Below, piece after piece: positions 18,783 to 29,410 of a DNA stretch of 64,000 nt (its first letter is position 1; every line of letters begins with the position of its first letter). Source of the DNA: Maribacter sp. BPC-D8 (lineage in GTDB: Bacteria; Bacteroidota; Bacteroidia; Flavobacteriales; Flavobacteriaceae); contig NZ_CP128187.1 in the NCBI RefSeq assembly GCF_035207705.1, positions 2,542,001 through 2,606,000 of the forward strand, given 5' to 3'. The position numbers were made by a program, and so were the translations under genes. A model generated the notes under the pieces. The model ran no database searches and had not been told where the DNA came from. It worked only from the letters and a program-made list of their open reading frames with translations.

Positions 18783-20005
18783 ATCATTGGGTAATTTACT
18801 TAGATAACAATTCTGATAAAAAAGGGTTTTTAAATGATTTTCAAAAAGGAAGCATACCAGAAGAACTACAGGAGTTTGAAAATAAAATCGGCAGCTTATT
18901 TTCTCCTTTCACCTTAGAAAAATTAATTGATAAAGAAGATAAGCACGATAAAAAAATTATCAGTGCTGAGCATCAAGCACTAGAAACTATGTCTAGTGGT
19001 GAGCAAAAAAGAGCTTTACTACATTACTTGCTGAACGAAAATCCAGATTATATTATTCTAGATAATCCTTTTGATAATTTAGATATTGCCTTTCAAGAAG
19101 AACTAAAAACGATACTTAAAGATCACTCTAAACACATTTCATTTATTCAGTTAGCAAGTCGCAAGTCAGACACATTATCGTTCGTAAATTGTTATAGCAG
19201 GTTGAATAAGAATATGTTCTTTATCACAGAGAATATAAGCTCAAGCGATAACGAAATCGATAGTGCTTTCAATGCCGTTCGTATTCCGCATTCTAACACG
19301 ACATACCCAAATATTGAATCTCCATTAATAGATTTCAAAGATGTCAGCATATCCTACGGAAGTAAAAAAATATTAAATGCTATTAACTGGACCGTAAAGA
19401 AGGGAGATTTTTGGCAATTATCAGGCACCAACGGAAGTGGAAAATCAACTATACTCTCCATGATATTTGGGGATAACCCTAAAGCATTCGGCCAAGAAAT
19501 CTATCTATTCGGAAATAAAAAAGGAAGTGGCGAAAGCGTTTGGGATATAAAACAAAAAATAGGCTATTACGCTCCTGCAATGACACTTAAATTCAATGGC
19601 AGACATTCTATTGAAAACATGTTGATCTCAGGTTTAAACGATTCTGTAGGGCTTTATACCATCCCAACAGAGCTACAAAAGAGAATCATTAAACAATGGC
19701 TGCTCTTGTTAGATCTCTATCCTATAAAAAATAAGTATTTCAATTCCCTTTCAACAGGTCAGCAACGTTTAATAATGACAGCGCGTGCCATGGTCAAAAG
19801 ACCACCAATTCTAATTTTAGACGAGCCTACGGCAGGCATGGACGACGAATCTGCTAGCCTATTGGTTTCTTTAGTGAATAAATTTGCAGAAGAAACCGAT
19901 ACCGCAATAATTTTCGTTTCACATAGAAAAGAAAAAGGTCTAAAACCCAAACGGACTTTAGACCTTATACCCAGTAAAAATGGTTCATCGGGGATCATTA
20001 AATAA
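18779..20005 (+). CDS. Tandem ABC ATPase (ModF-like) with degenerate first domain, 408 aa
   Basis: This soluble protein contains two ABC modules and no membrane spans. The second module (about 183-405) is complete: Walker A GTNGSGKST (216-224), signature LSTGQQR (324-330) and Walker B ILILDEP (344-350), followed by a switch His (FVSHRKE). The first module has a signature (MSSGEQKR, 71-78) and a Walker B-like YIILDNPFDNLD (91-102), but no Walker A; its N-terminal ~60 residues are too short for one. ModF-type proteins resemble this layout, but no molybdate transporter genes are nearby. It overlaps the GNAT gene by 4 bp and ends at a strong terminator. Confidence 0.85.
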   Translation: MNHWVIYLDNNSDKKGFLNDFQKGSIPEELQEFENKIGSLFSPFTLEKLIDKEDKHDKKIISAEHQALETMSSGEQKRALLHYLLNENPDYIILDNPFDNLDIAFQEELKTILKDHSKHISFIQLASRKSDTLSFVNCYSRLNKNMFFITENISSSDNEIDSAFNAVRIPHSNTTYPNIESPLIDFKDVSISYGSKKILNAINWTVKKGDFWQLSGTNGSGKSTILSMIFGDNPKAFGQEIYLFGNKKGSGESVWDIKQKIGYYAPAMTLKFNGRHSIENMLISGLNDSVGLYTIPTELQKRIIKQWLLLLDLYPIKNKYFNSLSTGQQRLIMTARAMVKRPPILILDEPTAGMDDESASLLVSLVNKFAEETDTAIIFVSHRKEKGLKPKRTLDLIPSKNGSSGIIK

Positions 20006-20024
20006 TTACAAACTTTTATTAAGC

Positions 20025-20056
20025 AAAAAAGCCGTTCATTTCTGAACGGCTTTTTC
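20025..20056. terminator. Bidirectional terminator between the ABC gene and secDF
   Basis: A GCCGTTCA/TGAACGGC stem (20031-20038 with 20043-20050) closes a 4-nt loop. It is flanked by A6 and T5 runs and lies between convergent genes. Confidence 0.9.
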
Positions 20057-20077
20057 TATTTGAGTTAGTTGTATTAT

Positions 20078-23062
20078 CTACTCTTCAATTTTTACTTCAG
20101 CTTCACCAGAAGTAACTTTCTTGCTCAATGCATCGAACATTACAGGAGTTGCAATAAATACAGATGAGTATGTACCCACAACAACACCAACGATCATAGC
20201 AAACATGAATCCTCTTAACGACTCACCTCCAAAAATGAAGATTGCCAATAACACTACCAAAGTAGTTAATGAAGTATTCAATGTTCTACTTAACGTACTA
20301 TTAATAGCGTAGTTAATGTTAGAACCGCCTTTCCAGCCGCGTTCTGCTAAAGTCTCACGAATACGGTCAAATACTACCACGGTATCATTCAACGAGTAAC
20401 CAATAACTGTCAGGATCGCTGCAATAAATGCTTGATCAATTTCCATACTAAAAGGCATTAGTTTACCGAATATTGAGAATACACCAAGTACTATCAATAC
20501 ATCATGGAATACTGCAGTTACAGCCCCCAATGAGAATTGCCATCTTCTAAATCTAATTAAGATATAAAGAAAAACTACAAGTAATGAACCTAAAATTGCT
20601 AAGAATGCATTTTTCTGAATATCATCTGCAATTGTTGGTCCAACCTTTACAGAGGCTAAAATACCAACTGCTTCTTCATCTACACCACCTAATACAAAAG
20701 CTTCTTTACTAAAACCATCTGGCAAGTATTTTTGAAGCGAAGCATATAGTTTATCTTGAATTTCAGTATCTACTTCGATACCTTCTACATCTACTTTATA
20801 AGGAGTTGTAATTTTTACTTGGTTAGACTCACCATATGTTTTCACATTTGTTCCGCTACCAAATACAGTATTCAATTCTGATGTTATTTCAGAAGGATTT
20901 ACAGGATGCTCGAAACGTACTGTGTACGAACGTCCACCAATGAAATCTACCCCTTTTTGTAATCCTGGTCCTGCTAACAATGAGAATAAACCAATTGCTA
21001 TTAAAATTCCAGATATTACATAAGCAATCTTTCTTTTCGCCAAGAAATCAACATTGATTCCCTTGAAAAGGTTTTTAGTGATACCAGTAGAGAAATCTAA
21101 GCTTCTACCTTTTCCACTAATATACCAGTCGATTAATAAACGAGAAATGAATATTGCAGTAAATAAAGATGTTACAATACCGATAATTAATGTAGTTGCG
21201 AAACCTTTAATCGGACCTGATCCAAATATGAATAAGATAATTGCAGTTAAACCAGTAGTAATGTTCGCATCTAAAATAGAAGATAGCGCATTACCAAAAC
21301 CGTCAGCGACAGCTTGGCTCTTGCCTTTACCTTTTGCCAATTCTTCTTTAATACGCTCAAAGATCAGTACGTTGGCATCAACCGACATACCCAGCGTTAA
21401 AACGATACCAGCAATACCAGGTAATGTTAACACCGCATTTAAACTAGTTAAGACACCGAATATTAATAAGATGTTCAACATTAAAGCAATATCAGCAAAT
21501 ACACCTGCTTTACCGTAATAACCAACCATCCATAAAAGAACAATTACAAAAGCGATTAAAAATGACATAAAACCACTGTCAATAGCTTCTTGACCCAATG
21601 AAGGACCAACAATTTCAGATGCAATAATTTCTGCGGAAGCAGGAAGTTTACCAGCTCTAAGTACGTTAGAAATATCTTTAGTTTCGTTTACCGTAAAGTC
21701 ACCCGTAATTTCTGAACGACCACCAGAGATAGGACCAGAAGAAACCCCAGGAGCAGTATATACCTTATTATCTAAAACAATAGCAATACCAGTCTGGTTC
21801 GTGTAAGCATCACCAGTTAATTTTTCCCATTCTTTAGCACCTTTTGTGTTCATGGTCATAGAAACCGCAGGCTTGCTGAACTGATCGAAATCTGCTCTTG
21901 CATCACTTACTACATCACCACTAATTCTAGGCGTACCGTCACGATTAGATTTTAAAGCATATAAATCGATTACTTCGGTTTCTTCAGCTGATGGTCTTTC
22001 CCATACAAATTTTGTAAACTGAATATCAGCAGGTAATAACCTTCTAATTTCTGGCATTCTTAAGTAAGCACCAATAGTAGCGGTATCTTTAATAGCTGCA
22101 CGAAACATTGCATTTGATCCTGGATTAGCAGGAATCAACAACTCGTATAAAGGATTTACCTGTGAAGCTAAATCTAAAGAATCAGCAGAAACATCAGATA
22201 ATAAAGAATCTAATTCAGACTCTTCTTTGATTTGTTCTGGTTGCTTAACCTCAACAATCGTTTTTAATTTCTCATTCGCTTGAATAAGGAATGTACTAAA
22301 GCTAGTATTACTTTGCTTGTACGTTTCCCAAAATTCTAATTGAGCAGTACTTGATAATAAATCTTGTGCACGAGCAATATCTCTAGCACCTGGTAATTCA
22401 ACTAGAATACGACCTGAGTTACCTACTCTTTGTATGTTTGGTTGTGTAACACCAAAACCATCAATACGTTCTCTTAATACCTCAAAAGCAGAAACGATAG
22501 ATTCATCTATTTTTCTTATGATGATAGGCTTAACCTCATCATCAGACATTTGAAAGTTGATTTCATCACTAAGACCTTTGTTTGCAAAGATATCTGGTGA
22601 AGCCAATTTAGTCTCCCCTTTTATCTTATCGAAAGCTTCAAAGAACAAGTCGATATATGTATCATCACTATTTCTAGAAGCTACATCTGCATCAGCTAAA
22701 GCCTTGTTGAAAACTGGGCTTTTTGTGTTGTTCGCTAATCCTTTAAGGATATCCTTAATAGAGATCTGCAAAGTAACGTTGATACCACCTTTAAGGTCAA
22801 GACCTTTATTAAGTTCTTTCTTTTTAGCCTCATCGTAATTGGTATAACCAAAAACAGGATCACTACCAATAGAATCAAGATAGCTTGCTGCTGCAACTTC
22901 TCTTTTTGCTACATAACCTTCTTCTGATTCAGAAATACGGCTAACCGCGAATTTATTCGCTTCTTTTTCTACTTTACTAGTTACGAAAGTATAGGATAGC
23001 TGGTAAATACTAACTAACCCAAATAATAAAGCAAAAAGTTTTATAAGTCCCTTGTTTTGCAT
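20078..23062 (-). CDS. secDF: Fused protein translocase subunit SecDF
   Basis: SecD and SecF drive late steps of Sec-dependent export using the proton-motive force. Both are in one 994-residue chain, as usual in Bacteroidota. It starts with one N-terminal span, then a large periplasmic SecD domain (LDLKGGINVTLQI, ERIDGFGVTQPNIQRVG, ILVELPGARD, ALVLDN-type strand and GRSEITGDF). Five SecD spans follow, with LGMSVDANVLIFERIKEEL. The SecF half starts near residue 670 (FLAKRKIAYVISGIL, GGRSYTVRF) and has its own spans, including GYSLNDTVVVFDRIRE. A periplasmic insertion around residues 255-300 is rich in Glu/Ser/Leu. It is transcribed after the hypothetical exported protein gene (109-bp gap). Confidence 0.97.
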   Translation of the reverse strand: MQNKGLIKLFALLFGLVSIYQLSYTFVTSKVEKEANKFAVSRISESEEGYVAKREVAAASYLDSIGSDPVFGYTNYDEAKKKELNKGLDLKGGINVTLQISIKDILKGLANNTKSPVFNKALADADVASRNSDDTYIDLFFEAFDKIKGETKLASPDIFANKGLSDEINFQMSDDEVKPIIIRKIDESIVSAFEVLRERIDGFGVTQPNIQRVGNSGRILVELPGARDIARAQDLLSSTAQLEFWETYKQSNTSFSTFLIQANEKLKTIVEVKQPEQIKEESELDSLLSDVSADSLDLASQVNPLYELLIPANPGSNAMFRAAIKDTATIGAYLRMPEIRRLLPADIQFTKFVWERPSAEETEVIDLYALKSNRDGTPRISGDVVSDARADFDQFSKPAVSMTMNTKGAKEWEKLTGDAYTNQTGIAIVLDNKVYTAPGVSSGPISGGRSEITGDFTVNETKDISNVLRAGKLPASAEIIASEIVGPSLGQEAIDSGFMSFLIAFVIVLLWMVGYYGKAGVFADIALMLNILLIFGVLTSLNAVLTLPGIAGIVLTLGMSVDANVLIFERIKEELAKGKGKSQAVADGFGNALSSILDANITTGLTAIILFIFGSGPIKGFATTLIIGIVTSLFTAIFISRLLIDWYISGKGRSLDFSTGITKNLFKGINVDFLAKRKIAYVISGILIAIGLFSLLAGPGLQKGVDFIGGRSYTVRFEHPVNPSEITSELNTVFGSGTNVKTYGESNQVKITTPYKVDVEGIEVDTEIQDKLYASLQKYLPDGFSKEAFVLGGVDEEAVGILASVKVGPTIADDIQKNAFLAILGSLLVVFLYILIRFRRWQFSLGAVTAVFHDVLIVLGVFSIFGKLMPFSMEIDQAFIAAILTVIGYSLNDTVVVFDRIRETLAERGWKGGSNINYAINSTLSRTLNTSLTTLVVLLAIFIFGGESLRGFMFAMIVGVVVGTYSSVFIATPVMFDALSKKVTSGEAEVKIEE

Positions 23063-23171
23063 TTGTAATAATTTAATTTATGTTGATTATTATTTTGAAT
23101 ATTTTAAAAATCTAAGGCAAATAATATTTACGTATAATAAATACGTTGCTTAGAAATATTTTTGAATGGAA

Positions 23172-23789
23172 TTAACTATTCCCATAAACATAAGGCCCTG
23201 CCCTTACTTCTGGTATTGTTCGTGAAGAGTTTTCTATTGCTATTGCAATAGTTCTATTTATTTTAAATGCTGTATCTACAATTGCATCTTGCTCAAAAAC
23301 TATGGTTTCACTAAACGGCAAAACTACCGGATAAGAAAACGTTTTATTATCGTGCTTATGAGGTACAACCAGCGTTGCGTTCAAAGTAATGCCATCGTCA
23401 GCTTGCTGATGAAGATCAGAAACTACTAAATTATAGGTCTCAGGAAGTTCTTTTTTTGGAGAATCGGAAGGAGATTCTTCTTCATTCGATATTGACTGAT
23501 GGTTTTCTTGAGAAAGAAACTCCTTAACACTAAGGGCATCAACATCGCTATAATAACGAATACTTAATTGTGTACCGTCATTTTCTACTATCTCAATAGC
23601 ATCAACACCTAAGACTTCTAATTTCTTGGTGATAACTGCCAAAACATCATCATGAGCAGTACCTGAAGCTAATTCTACATCTGCAAATTGTAATGAAATT
23701 TGCTGATTAGAAGCTTTCTTTTGCTCTTGACTTAGCCCGAATAAGGCTAGAATAATAAATAAAGTACTTACGCACCATTTTGCATTCAT
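23172..23789 (-). CDS. Hypothetical exported protein, 205 aa
   Basis: I do not recognise a named family. The N-terminus has a signal-like hydrophobic segment (WCVSTLFIILALFGLS). The mature part contains a repeated pattern of beta-strands with a charged Ser/Glu/Pro linker (SNEEESPSDSPKKE) near the middle, and ends VRAGPYVYGNS. Residues 35-90 (VLAVITKKLEVLGVDAIEIV) resemble a small ferredoxin-like fold. It lies between mdh and secDF on the same strand. The 109-bp gap to secDF and the terminator before it mark it as the start of a new unit, possibly with secDF. Confidence 0.7.
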   Translation of the reverse strand: MNAKWCVSTLFIILALFGLSQEQKKASNQQISLQFADVELASGTAHDDVLAVITKKLEVLGVDAIEIVENDGTQLSIRYYSDVDALSVKEFLSQENHQSISNEEESPSDSPKKELPETYNLVVSDLHQQADDGITLNATLVVPHKHDNKTFSYPVVLPFSETIVFEQDAIVDTAFKINRTIAIAIENSSRTIPEVRAGPYVYGNS

Positions 23790-23870
23790 GCCGCAAATAT
23801 AAAAAGAAAGATTATTCTAGGTAGTATATTTTCTACAATATATATTTCTAAAGCATACCTTATTATACGA

Positions 23871-23905
23871 ACAAAGCCTTTATAGTTAGACTATAAAGGC
23901 TTTGT
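23871..23905 (-). terminator. Terminator of mdh
   Basis: A perfect 15-bp stem (23871-23885 with 23891-23905) closes a 5-nt loop, 22 bp beyond the mdh stop codon. The U tail on the minus strand is short. Confidence 0.75.
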
Positions 23906-23927
23906 TTTATGTTTAAGAGTTTATATA

Positions 23928-24854
23928 CTACAACTCTAAAAGACCATTAGTTTTAGTTACACCAGCGGCACTTTCTTTCATTTTTGCTTTTTCAGCTTCA
24001 CTTAAAGGAATATCAATAATCTTTTCGATACCATCTTTTCCTAATATTACCGGTACACCGATACAGATATCATTCAATCCGTATTCACCATCTAACATCG
24101 TTGAACATGGAAACATTTTCTTCTGATCACAAGCAATTGCCTGTACCATAGAAGATACTGCTGCACCTGGTGCATACCATGCGCTTGTACCTAATAACTT
24201 AGTTAATGTTGCACCACCAACTTTCGTATCATCAGCAACTTGTTGTAATCTATCTGCAGATAAAAATTCTGAAACACGAATACTGTTTCTAGTTGCATGA
24301 GATGTTAATGGCACCATACCAGTATCACTATGACCACCGATTACCATACCGTCGATATCAGAAATAGGAGCTTCCATAGCTTCTGCTAAACGATACTTGA
24401 AACGAGCGCTATCTAAAGCACCACCCATACCAATAATTCTATTTTTTGCAATGCCAGTAGTTTTATGTACCAAATAAGTCATCGTATCCATAGGGTTACT
24501 AACAACTATAATGATAACATTTGGAGAATGCTTTAAAAGGTTGCTTGAAACCGTTTTTACAATACCAGCATTAATACCAATTAATTCTTCTCTAGTCATT
24601 CCTGGTTTTCTTGGAATACCAGAAGTAATTACAGCAATATGGCTATCAGCAGTTTTAGCATAGTCATTTGTACTACCTGAAATCTTAGTATCAAACCCCA
24701 TCAATGATGCCGTTTGCATCAAATCCATAGCTTTACCTTCTGCATAACCTTCCTTAATATCCAAAATAACCACTTCTGAAGCAAAATCTTTAATGGCAAT
24801 GTATTCTGCACAACTAGCACCTACTGCACCAGCACCTACAACTGTAACTTTCAT
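23928..24854 (-). CDS. mdh: Malate dehydrogenase (LDH-like type)
   Basis: The enzyme interconverts malate and oxaloacetate with NAD in the TCA cycle. The 308-residue chain starts with the Rossmann motif GAGAVG (7-12). It has the substrate Arg pair in GIPRKPGMTREEL, the NAD/substrate segment VVSNPMDTMTYL, and the catalytic His in IGGHSDTGMVPL. Arg in the IPRKPG loop, rather than Gln, points to malate and not lactate. The length suits the LDH-like bacterial group. It is flanked by its own terminator and a candidate -7 element upstream. Confidence 0.96.
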   Translation of the reverse strand: MKVTVVGAGAVGASCAEYIAIKDFASEVVILDIKEGYAEGKAMDLMQTASLMGFDTKISGSTNDYAKTADSHIAVITSGIPRKPGMTREELIGINAGIVKTVSSNLLKHSPNVIIIVVSNPMDTMTYLVHKTTGIAKNRIIGMGGALDSARFKYRLAEAMEAPISDIDGMVIGGHSDTGMVPLTSHATRNSIRVSEFLSADRLQQVADDTKVGGATLTKLLGTSAWYAPGAAVSSMVQAIACDQKKMFPCSTMLDGEYGLNDICIGVPVILGKDGIEKIIDIPLSEAEKAKMKESAAGVTKTNGLLEL

Positions 24855-24923
24855 TTATTTCTATTTTATGAATTATTATATATAAAATGGAACACCCACC
24901 TTATGTTTATTGAATTTCCTCTC

Positions 24924-24931
24924 CAAAAATA
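24924..24931 (-). promoter_or_regulatory. Candidate -7 element for mdh
   Basis: TATTTTTG on the minus strand, 69 bp upstream of the mdh ATG, fully matches TAnnTTTG. No TTG lies at the expected distance, so this is only half a promoter. Nothing else was recognised in the rest of the 290-bp gap. Confidence 0.4.
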
Positions 24932-25144
24932 GGTATTTATTGACAAAATATGCTATTCACCTATTGATTTAATTACCCTTGAAAGCCTTTAAAAACATCG
25001 ATAAAATGCAGGTTTTGTTAAAAAAAATTGCGCTTTAACGAAGATATCGTGAATTAGTTACCATACATCGAATTAAAGTAATAACCCAATATTAGTCACG
25101 TTAAATACTGTGGATCCCAAATCCAAAATTAAATTAACCTACTT

Positions 25145-25522
25145 ATGACTAAGAAGTTCCTCTCTTTGTTGGCGATATGCGCCATAGTGTTTCTTGCGAA
25201 CTGTTCTAGGATCGAACAAAACAACGATCCTATTATCGGAATATGGTCGCAATCTGAATTAATAGTAACCGACAATTCTTCAAAACAAACTGTTCGAAAA
25301 GAATGGATTTTTAATGATGTTTTCTTAGGAAGATATCATGAAATTGACGGCTCTACAACTACCCTAAAAACAGATTTCAATTGGTCCAAACAAGACGACA
25401 TTTATACAGTTGAGTATAAAGGTCTTGACGGCAAACCCAACAATATAATCACTATTAAATCTACTGATGATGGTTTTTACCTTCAGAAGAAAGATGGTGC
25501 TACATTGGCAATAAGGGAATAA
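25145..25522 (+). CDS. Small lipocalin-like lipoprotein, 125 aa
   Basis: A lipoprotein signal (MTKKFLSLLAICAIVFLANC, Cys20) precedes a ~100-residue beta-strand-rich domain beginning IIGIWSQSELIV. This GxW start followed by alternating strands (KEWIFNDVFLGRYHEI; FNWSKQDDIYTVEYKG; ITIKSTDDGFYLQKKDG) is the usual look of flavobacterial lipocalin-like lipoproteins. The ligand is unknown. It stands alone, divergent from mdh, and is followed by two terminators. Confidence 0.75.
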   Translation: MTKKFLSLLAICAIVFLANCSRIEQNNDPIIGIWSQSELIVTDNSSKQTVRKEWIFNDVFLGRYHEIDGSTTTLKTDFNWSKQDDIYTVEYKGLDGKPNNIITIKSTDDGFYLQKKDGATLAIRE

Positions 25523-25544
25523 ACGATTTTAACAGGGCCATGGG

Positions 25545-25580
25545 AAAAAGGCTGTCCGGAGGGATCTGGGCAGTCTTTTT
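25545..25580 (+). terminator. Terminator of the lipocalin-like lipoprotein gene
   Basis: GGCTGTCC (25550-25557) pairs with GGGCAGTC (25568-25575) through two G-U pairs. It is preceded by A5 and followed by a T-run. Confidence 0.65.
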
Positions 25581-25655
25581 TATACCCATTGCTGTTTCAA
25601 GTTAGCAATTGAAAAGATTTTTATTACAGTTACCTACGCTTATTTAAAGCACAAA

Positions 25656-25699
25656 AAAAAGGTCTGACGGAATTAGAGATAATTCCGTCAGACCTTTTT
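25656..25699. terminator. Strong bidirectional terminator
   Basis: A perfect 20-bp stem (25656-25675 with 25680-25699) with a GAGA loop is flanked by A and T runs. It separates the convergent lipoprotein and DUF6588-like genes. Confidence 0.93.
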
Positions 25700-25719
25700 A
25701 ATTATTTTTAAACTTACTT

Positions 25720-26736
25720 TTATCTAAATCCGAAGTTGATACCAACAGTTGCCGTATTGAATTCTCCTAAGTTATATTCTGCATTCAGTCTAAAGAAACC
25801 TAATTTAAGTTTCGTACCTAAAGTACCCGTAACTCCATTAACCTTCTTCGTAATAGAAAAAGGATCCTCATATGTTTCAGAAGCAAAAGGTCCACTCGTT
25901 ACTCTATATGTACCTAAAACATCAGTTACCGATTTACCAGTAATGTAATTGACTCCACCATAAAAATTAATAATCGGTAGTTTTGTAGATACTACAGCAC
26001 CAAAAGCCCAGCTGCTAATTTCTGCTTCTATTCTTTGATTTTCACCATCAACTAAATTGGCATTTGCTAAATCATAATCACCACTAATATTGGTATACCC
26101 TATAACCGCTGAAATAGCCACTGGTAAAATTTTATCTGCCGGTAATAATTTAGTGAAATCATGTTGTATACCTAAACCGAACAAACCAATAGATGCATCT
26201 TCATATTCCATTTTAGGTAGAAATCTTGCTTTTATCTCAGTCCCTTTAATTAAACCTACACTTGCTTGTACATATCCTGATGGAACAAAATCGATATCTT
26301 CTCCTGATAAACCAGATGGCAGCTCAAAAGTCTCACGAACCGTAACACCCAACACCTCTCCTTCAACAAATACTTCTGTACCAGAAATATCGCCTAAGGC
26401 AGTTGAAACGGGTCTTGCCACACCAGGGTTCTCTACAAAATCTAAATTTTGATAATCATTAGGATCTAAGATAAAAGTCTTCTTATCCTCTTTATTCTTA
26501 AATCCGGTAATATTACCAATGATTGAAATTTCAAATCCGCCTAAGGGTTTTGCATCAGCGGTATTATACCAACCTGTAGACATGCTATAAACAACACTTT
26601 CAGAAAGCGGAGCCATATAATCTGCTGTAAATGTTTCTGCATCTTCAACACCTGCAGAAAGCACATTATTGAAATCTGCTTGAGCAGAAGCAGTTAAGCA
26701 CGTACCAACAAAAATGGAAGTAAGTAGATTTTTCAT
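25720..26736 (-). CDS. Exported beta-rich protein, DUF6588-like, 338 aa
   Basis: A signal peptide (MKNLLTSIFVGTCLTASAQA) is followed by a chain of alternating beta-strands ending NTATVGINFGFR, an aromatic C-terminus typical of outer membrane barrels. Segments such as TGWYNTADAKPLGGFEIS and GLGIQHDFTKLLP resemble the flavobacterial DUF6588 group as I remember it; this could not be checked. An outer membrane location is inferred. It is the only gene between gyrB and the lipoprotein gene, with a terminator on each side. Confidence 0.7.
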   Translation of the reverse strand: MKNLLTSIFVGTCLTASAQADFNNVLSAGVEDAETFTADYMAPLSESVVYSMSTGWYNTADAKPLGGFEISIIGNITGFKNKEDKKTFILDPNDYQNLDFVENPGVARPVSTALGDISGTEVFVEGEVLGVTVRETFELPSGLSGEDIDFVPSGYVQASVGLIKGTEIKARFLPKMEYEDASIGLFGLGIQHDFTKLLPADKILPVAISAVIGYTNISGDYDLANANLVDGENQRIEAEISSWAFGAVVSTKLPIINFYGGVNYITGKSVTDVLGTYRVTSGPFASETYEDPFSITKKVNGVTGTLGTKLKLGFFRLNAEYNLGEFNTATVGINFGFR

Positions 26737-26757
26737 ATTTCTAATTTTACCTAAAAC

Positions 26758-26788
26758 TAAAAAACCTGCGCTGTAGGCGCAGGTTTTT
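26758..26788 (-). terminator. Terminator of gyrB
   Basis: An AACCTGCGC/GCGCAGGTT stem (26763-26771 with 26777-26785) closes a 5-nt loop, flanked by A/T runs. It lies 20 bp after the gyrB stop. Confidence 0.88.
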
Positions 26789-26807
26789 GTTGTGTAAGTG
26801 GTATTTT

Positions 26808-28763
<1,956 letters not shown>

Positions 28764-28786
28764 TTACTTCAAATTTTGCAATCTTA

Positions 28787-28794
28787 CAAATATA
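28787..28794 (-). promoter_or_regulatory. Candidate -7 element for gyrB
   Basis: TATATTTG on the minus strand, 38 bp upstream of the gyrB ATG, is a full TAnnTTTG match. No proper TTG was found upstream. Confidence 0.45.
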
Positions 28795-28843
28795 CGCAAT
28801 ACCCCATGAAATATAGCCTTTCTAGCTATTACACTAAAGCAAG

Positions 28844-28866
28844 TTATCAACAATAATTGTGGAAAA
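28844..28866. other. Pair of inverted DnaA-box-like 9-mers in the gyrB-csbD gap
   Basis: TTATCAACA (28844-28852) and the complement of TTTTCCACA (28858-28866) each differ from TTATCCACA at one position and face each other. They may be chance matches in AT-rich DNA. The rest of this 393-bp gap holds the gyrB -7 element and the dyad before the CsbD gene. Confidence 0.25.
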
Positions 28867-29084
28867 TTAGCCATTAGGACTCAAAAAGCAGCGAAAGTTA
28901 CCTTTTACGTCTAAACTACGGTAAAAGAGACATATAGCGTATTAGAATACGTCTGACGAAAGAATGAAAAAAATTGACGATCCTCTTAGAAGTGCATAAT
29001 TCTTAGATTTTCATTAACATTTTAAAGCCAAAATTAACGGGATTAAAACCGATGTGTGCGCTATCGATCAAATCAAGAAAATAT

Positions 29085-29129
29085 TAAGATTTCGTTTACA
29101 TATGGCTTTTAACTTAGCTGTAAATCTTA
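29085..29129. promoter_or_regulatory. Inverted repeat upstream of the CsbD-like gene
   Basis: TAAGATTT (29085-29092) is repeated in inverted form as AAATCTTA (29122-29129), ending 12 bp before the ATG. It could be an operator or a 5' UTR stem. The spacing of 29 nt is large, so confidence is low. Confidence 0.35.
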
Positions 29130-29141
29130 AAACAATATATC

Positions 29142-29327
29142 ATGAACGAGGAACAATTTAAAGGAAAATGGAATATAGCAAAAGGGAAGCTTAAGCAACA
29201 ATATGCTGACTTAACAGATGATGACCTTACCTACGCGGAAGGAAAATCTGATGAGCTATTAGGAAGAATTCAAGAAAAAACCGGAGAGTCTAAAGAGAAA
29301 TTGAAGAAAATGATAAACGACTTATAG
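29142..29327 (+). CDS. CsbD-family small stress protein, 61 aa
   Basis: CsbD-like proteins are short, very hydrophilic and often induced by general or envelope stress. Their molecular role is unknown. The product has the family pattern MNEEQFKGKWNIAKGKLKQQYADLTDDDLTYAEGK in outline, with the FKGKWN and GKLKQQYADLTDDDL signatures, then a Lys/Glu-rich helix. The length is exactly typical. It is monocistronic, with an inverted repeat upstream and a terminator 24 bp after the stop. Confidence 0.92.
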   Translation: MNEEQFKGKWNIAKGKLKQQYADLTDDDLTYAEGKSDELLGRIQEKTGESKEKLKKMINDL

Positions 29328-29351
29328 TCTACTTCATTTTTATAAAAAAGC

Positions 29352-29384
29352 AAACCCCGTCTACAAAGTAGACGGGGTTTTGAC
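29352..29384. terminator. Bidirectional terminator between csbD-like gene and asnB
   Basis: A perfect 13-bp stem (29352-29364 with 29368-29380) closes a 3-nt loop. A/T runs flank it on both sides. Confidence 0.88.
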
Positions 29385-29410
29385 AATAGATATAATGACT
29401 AATTCAAACC

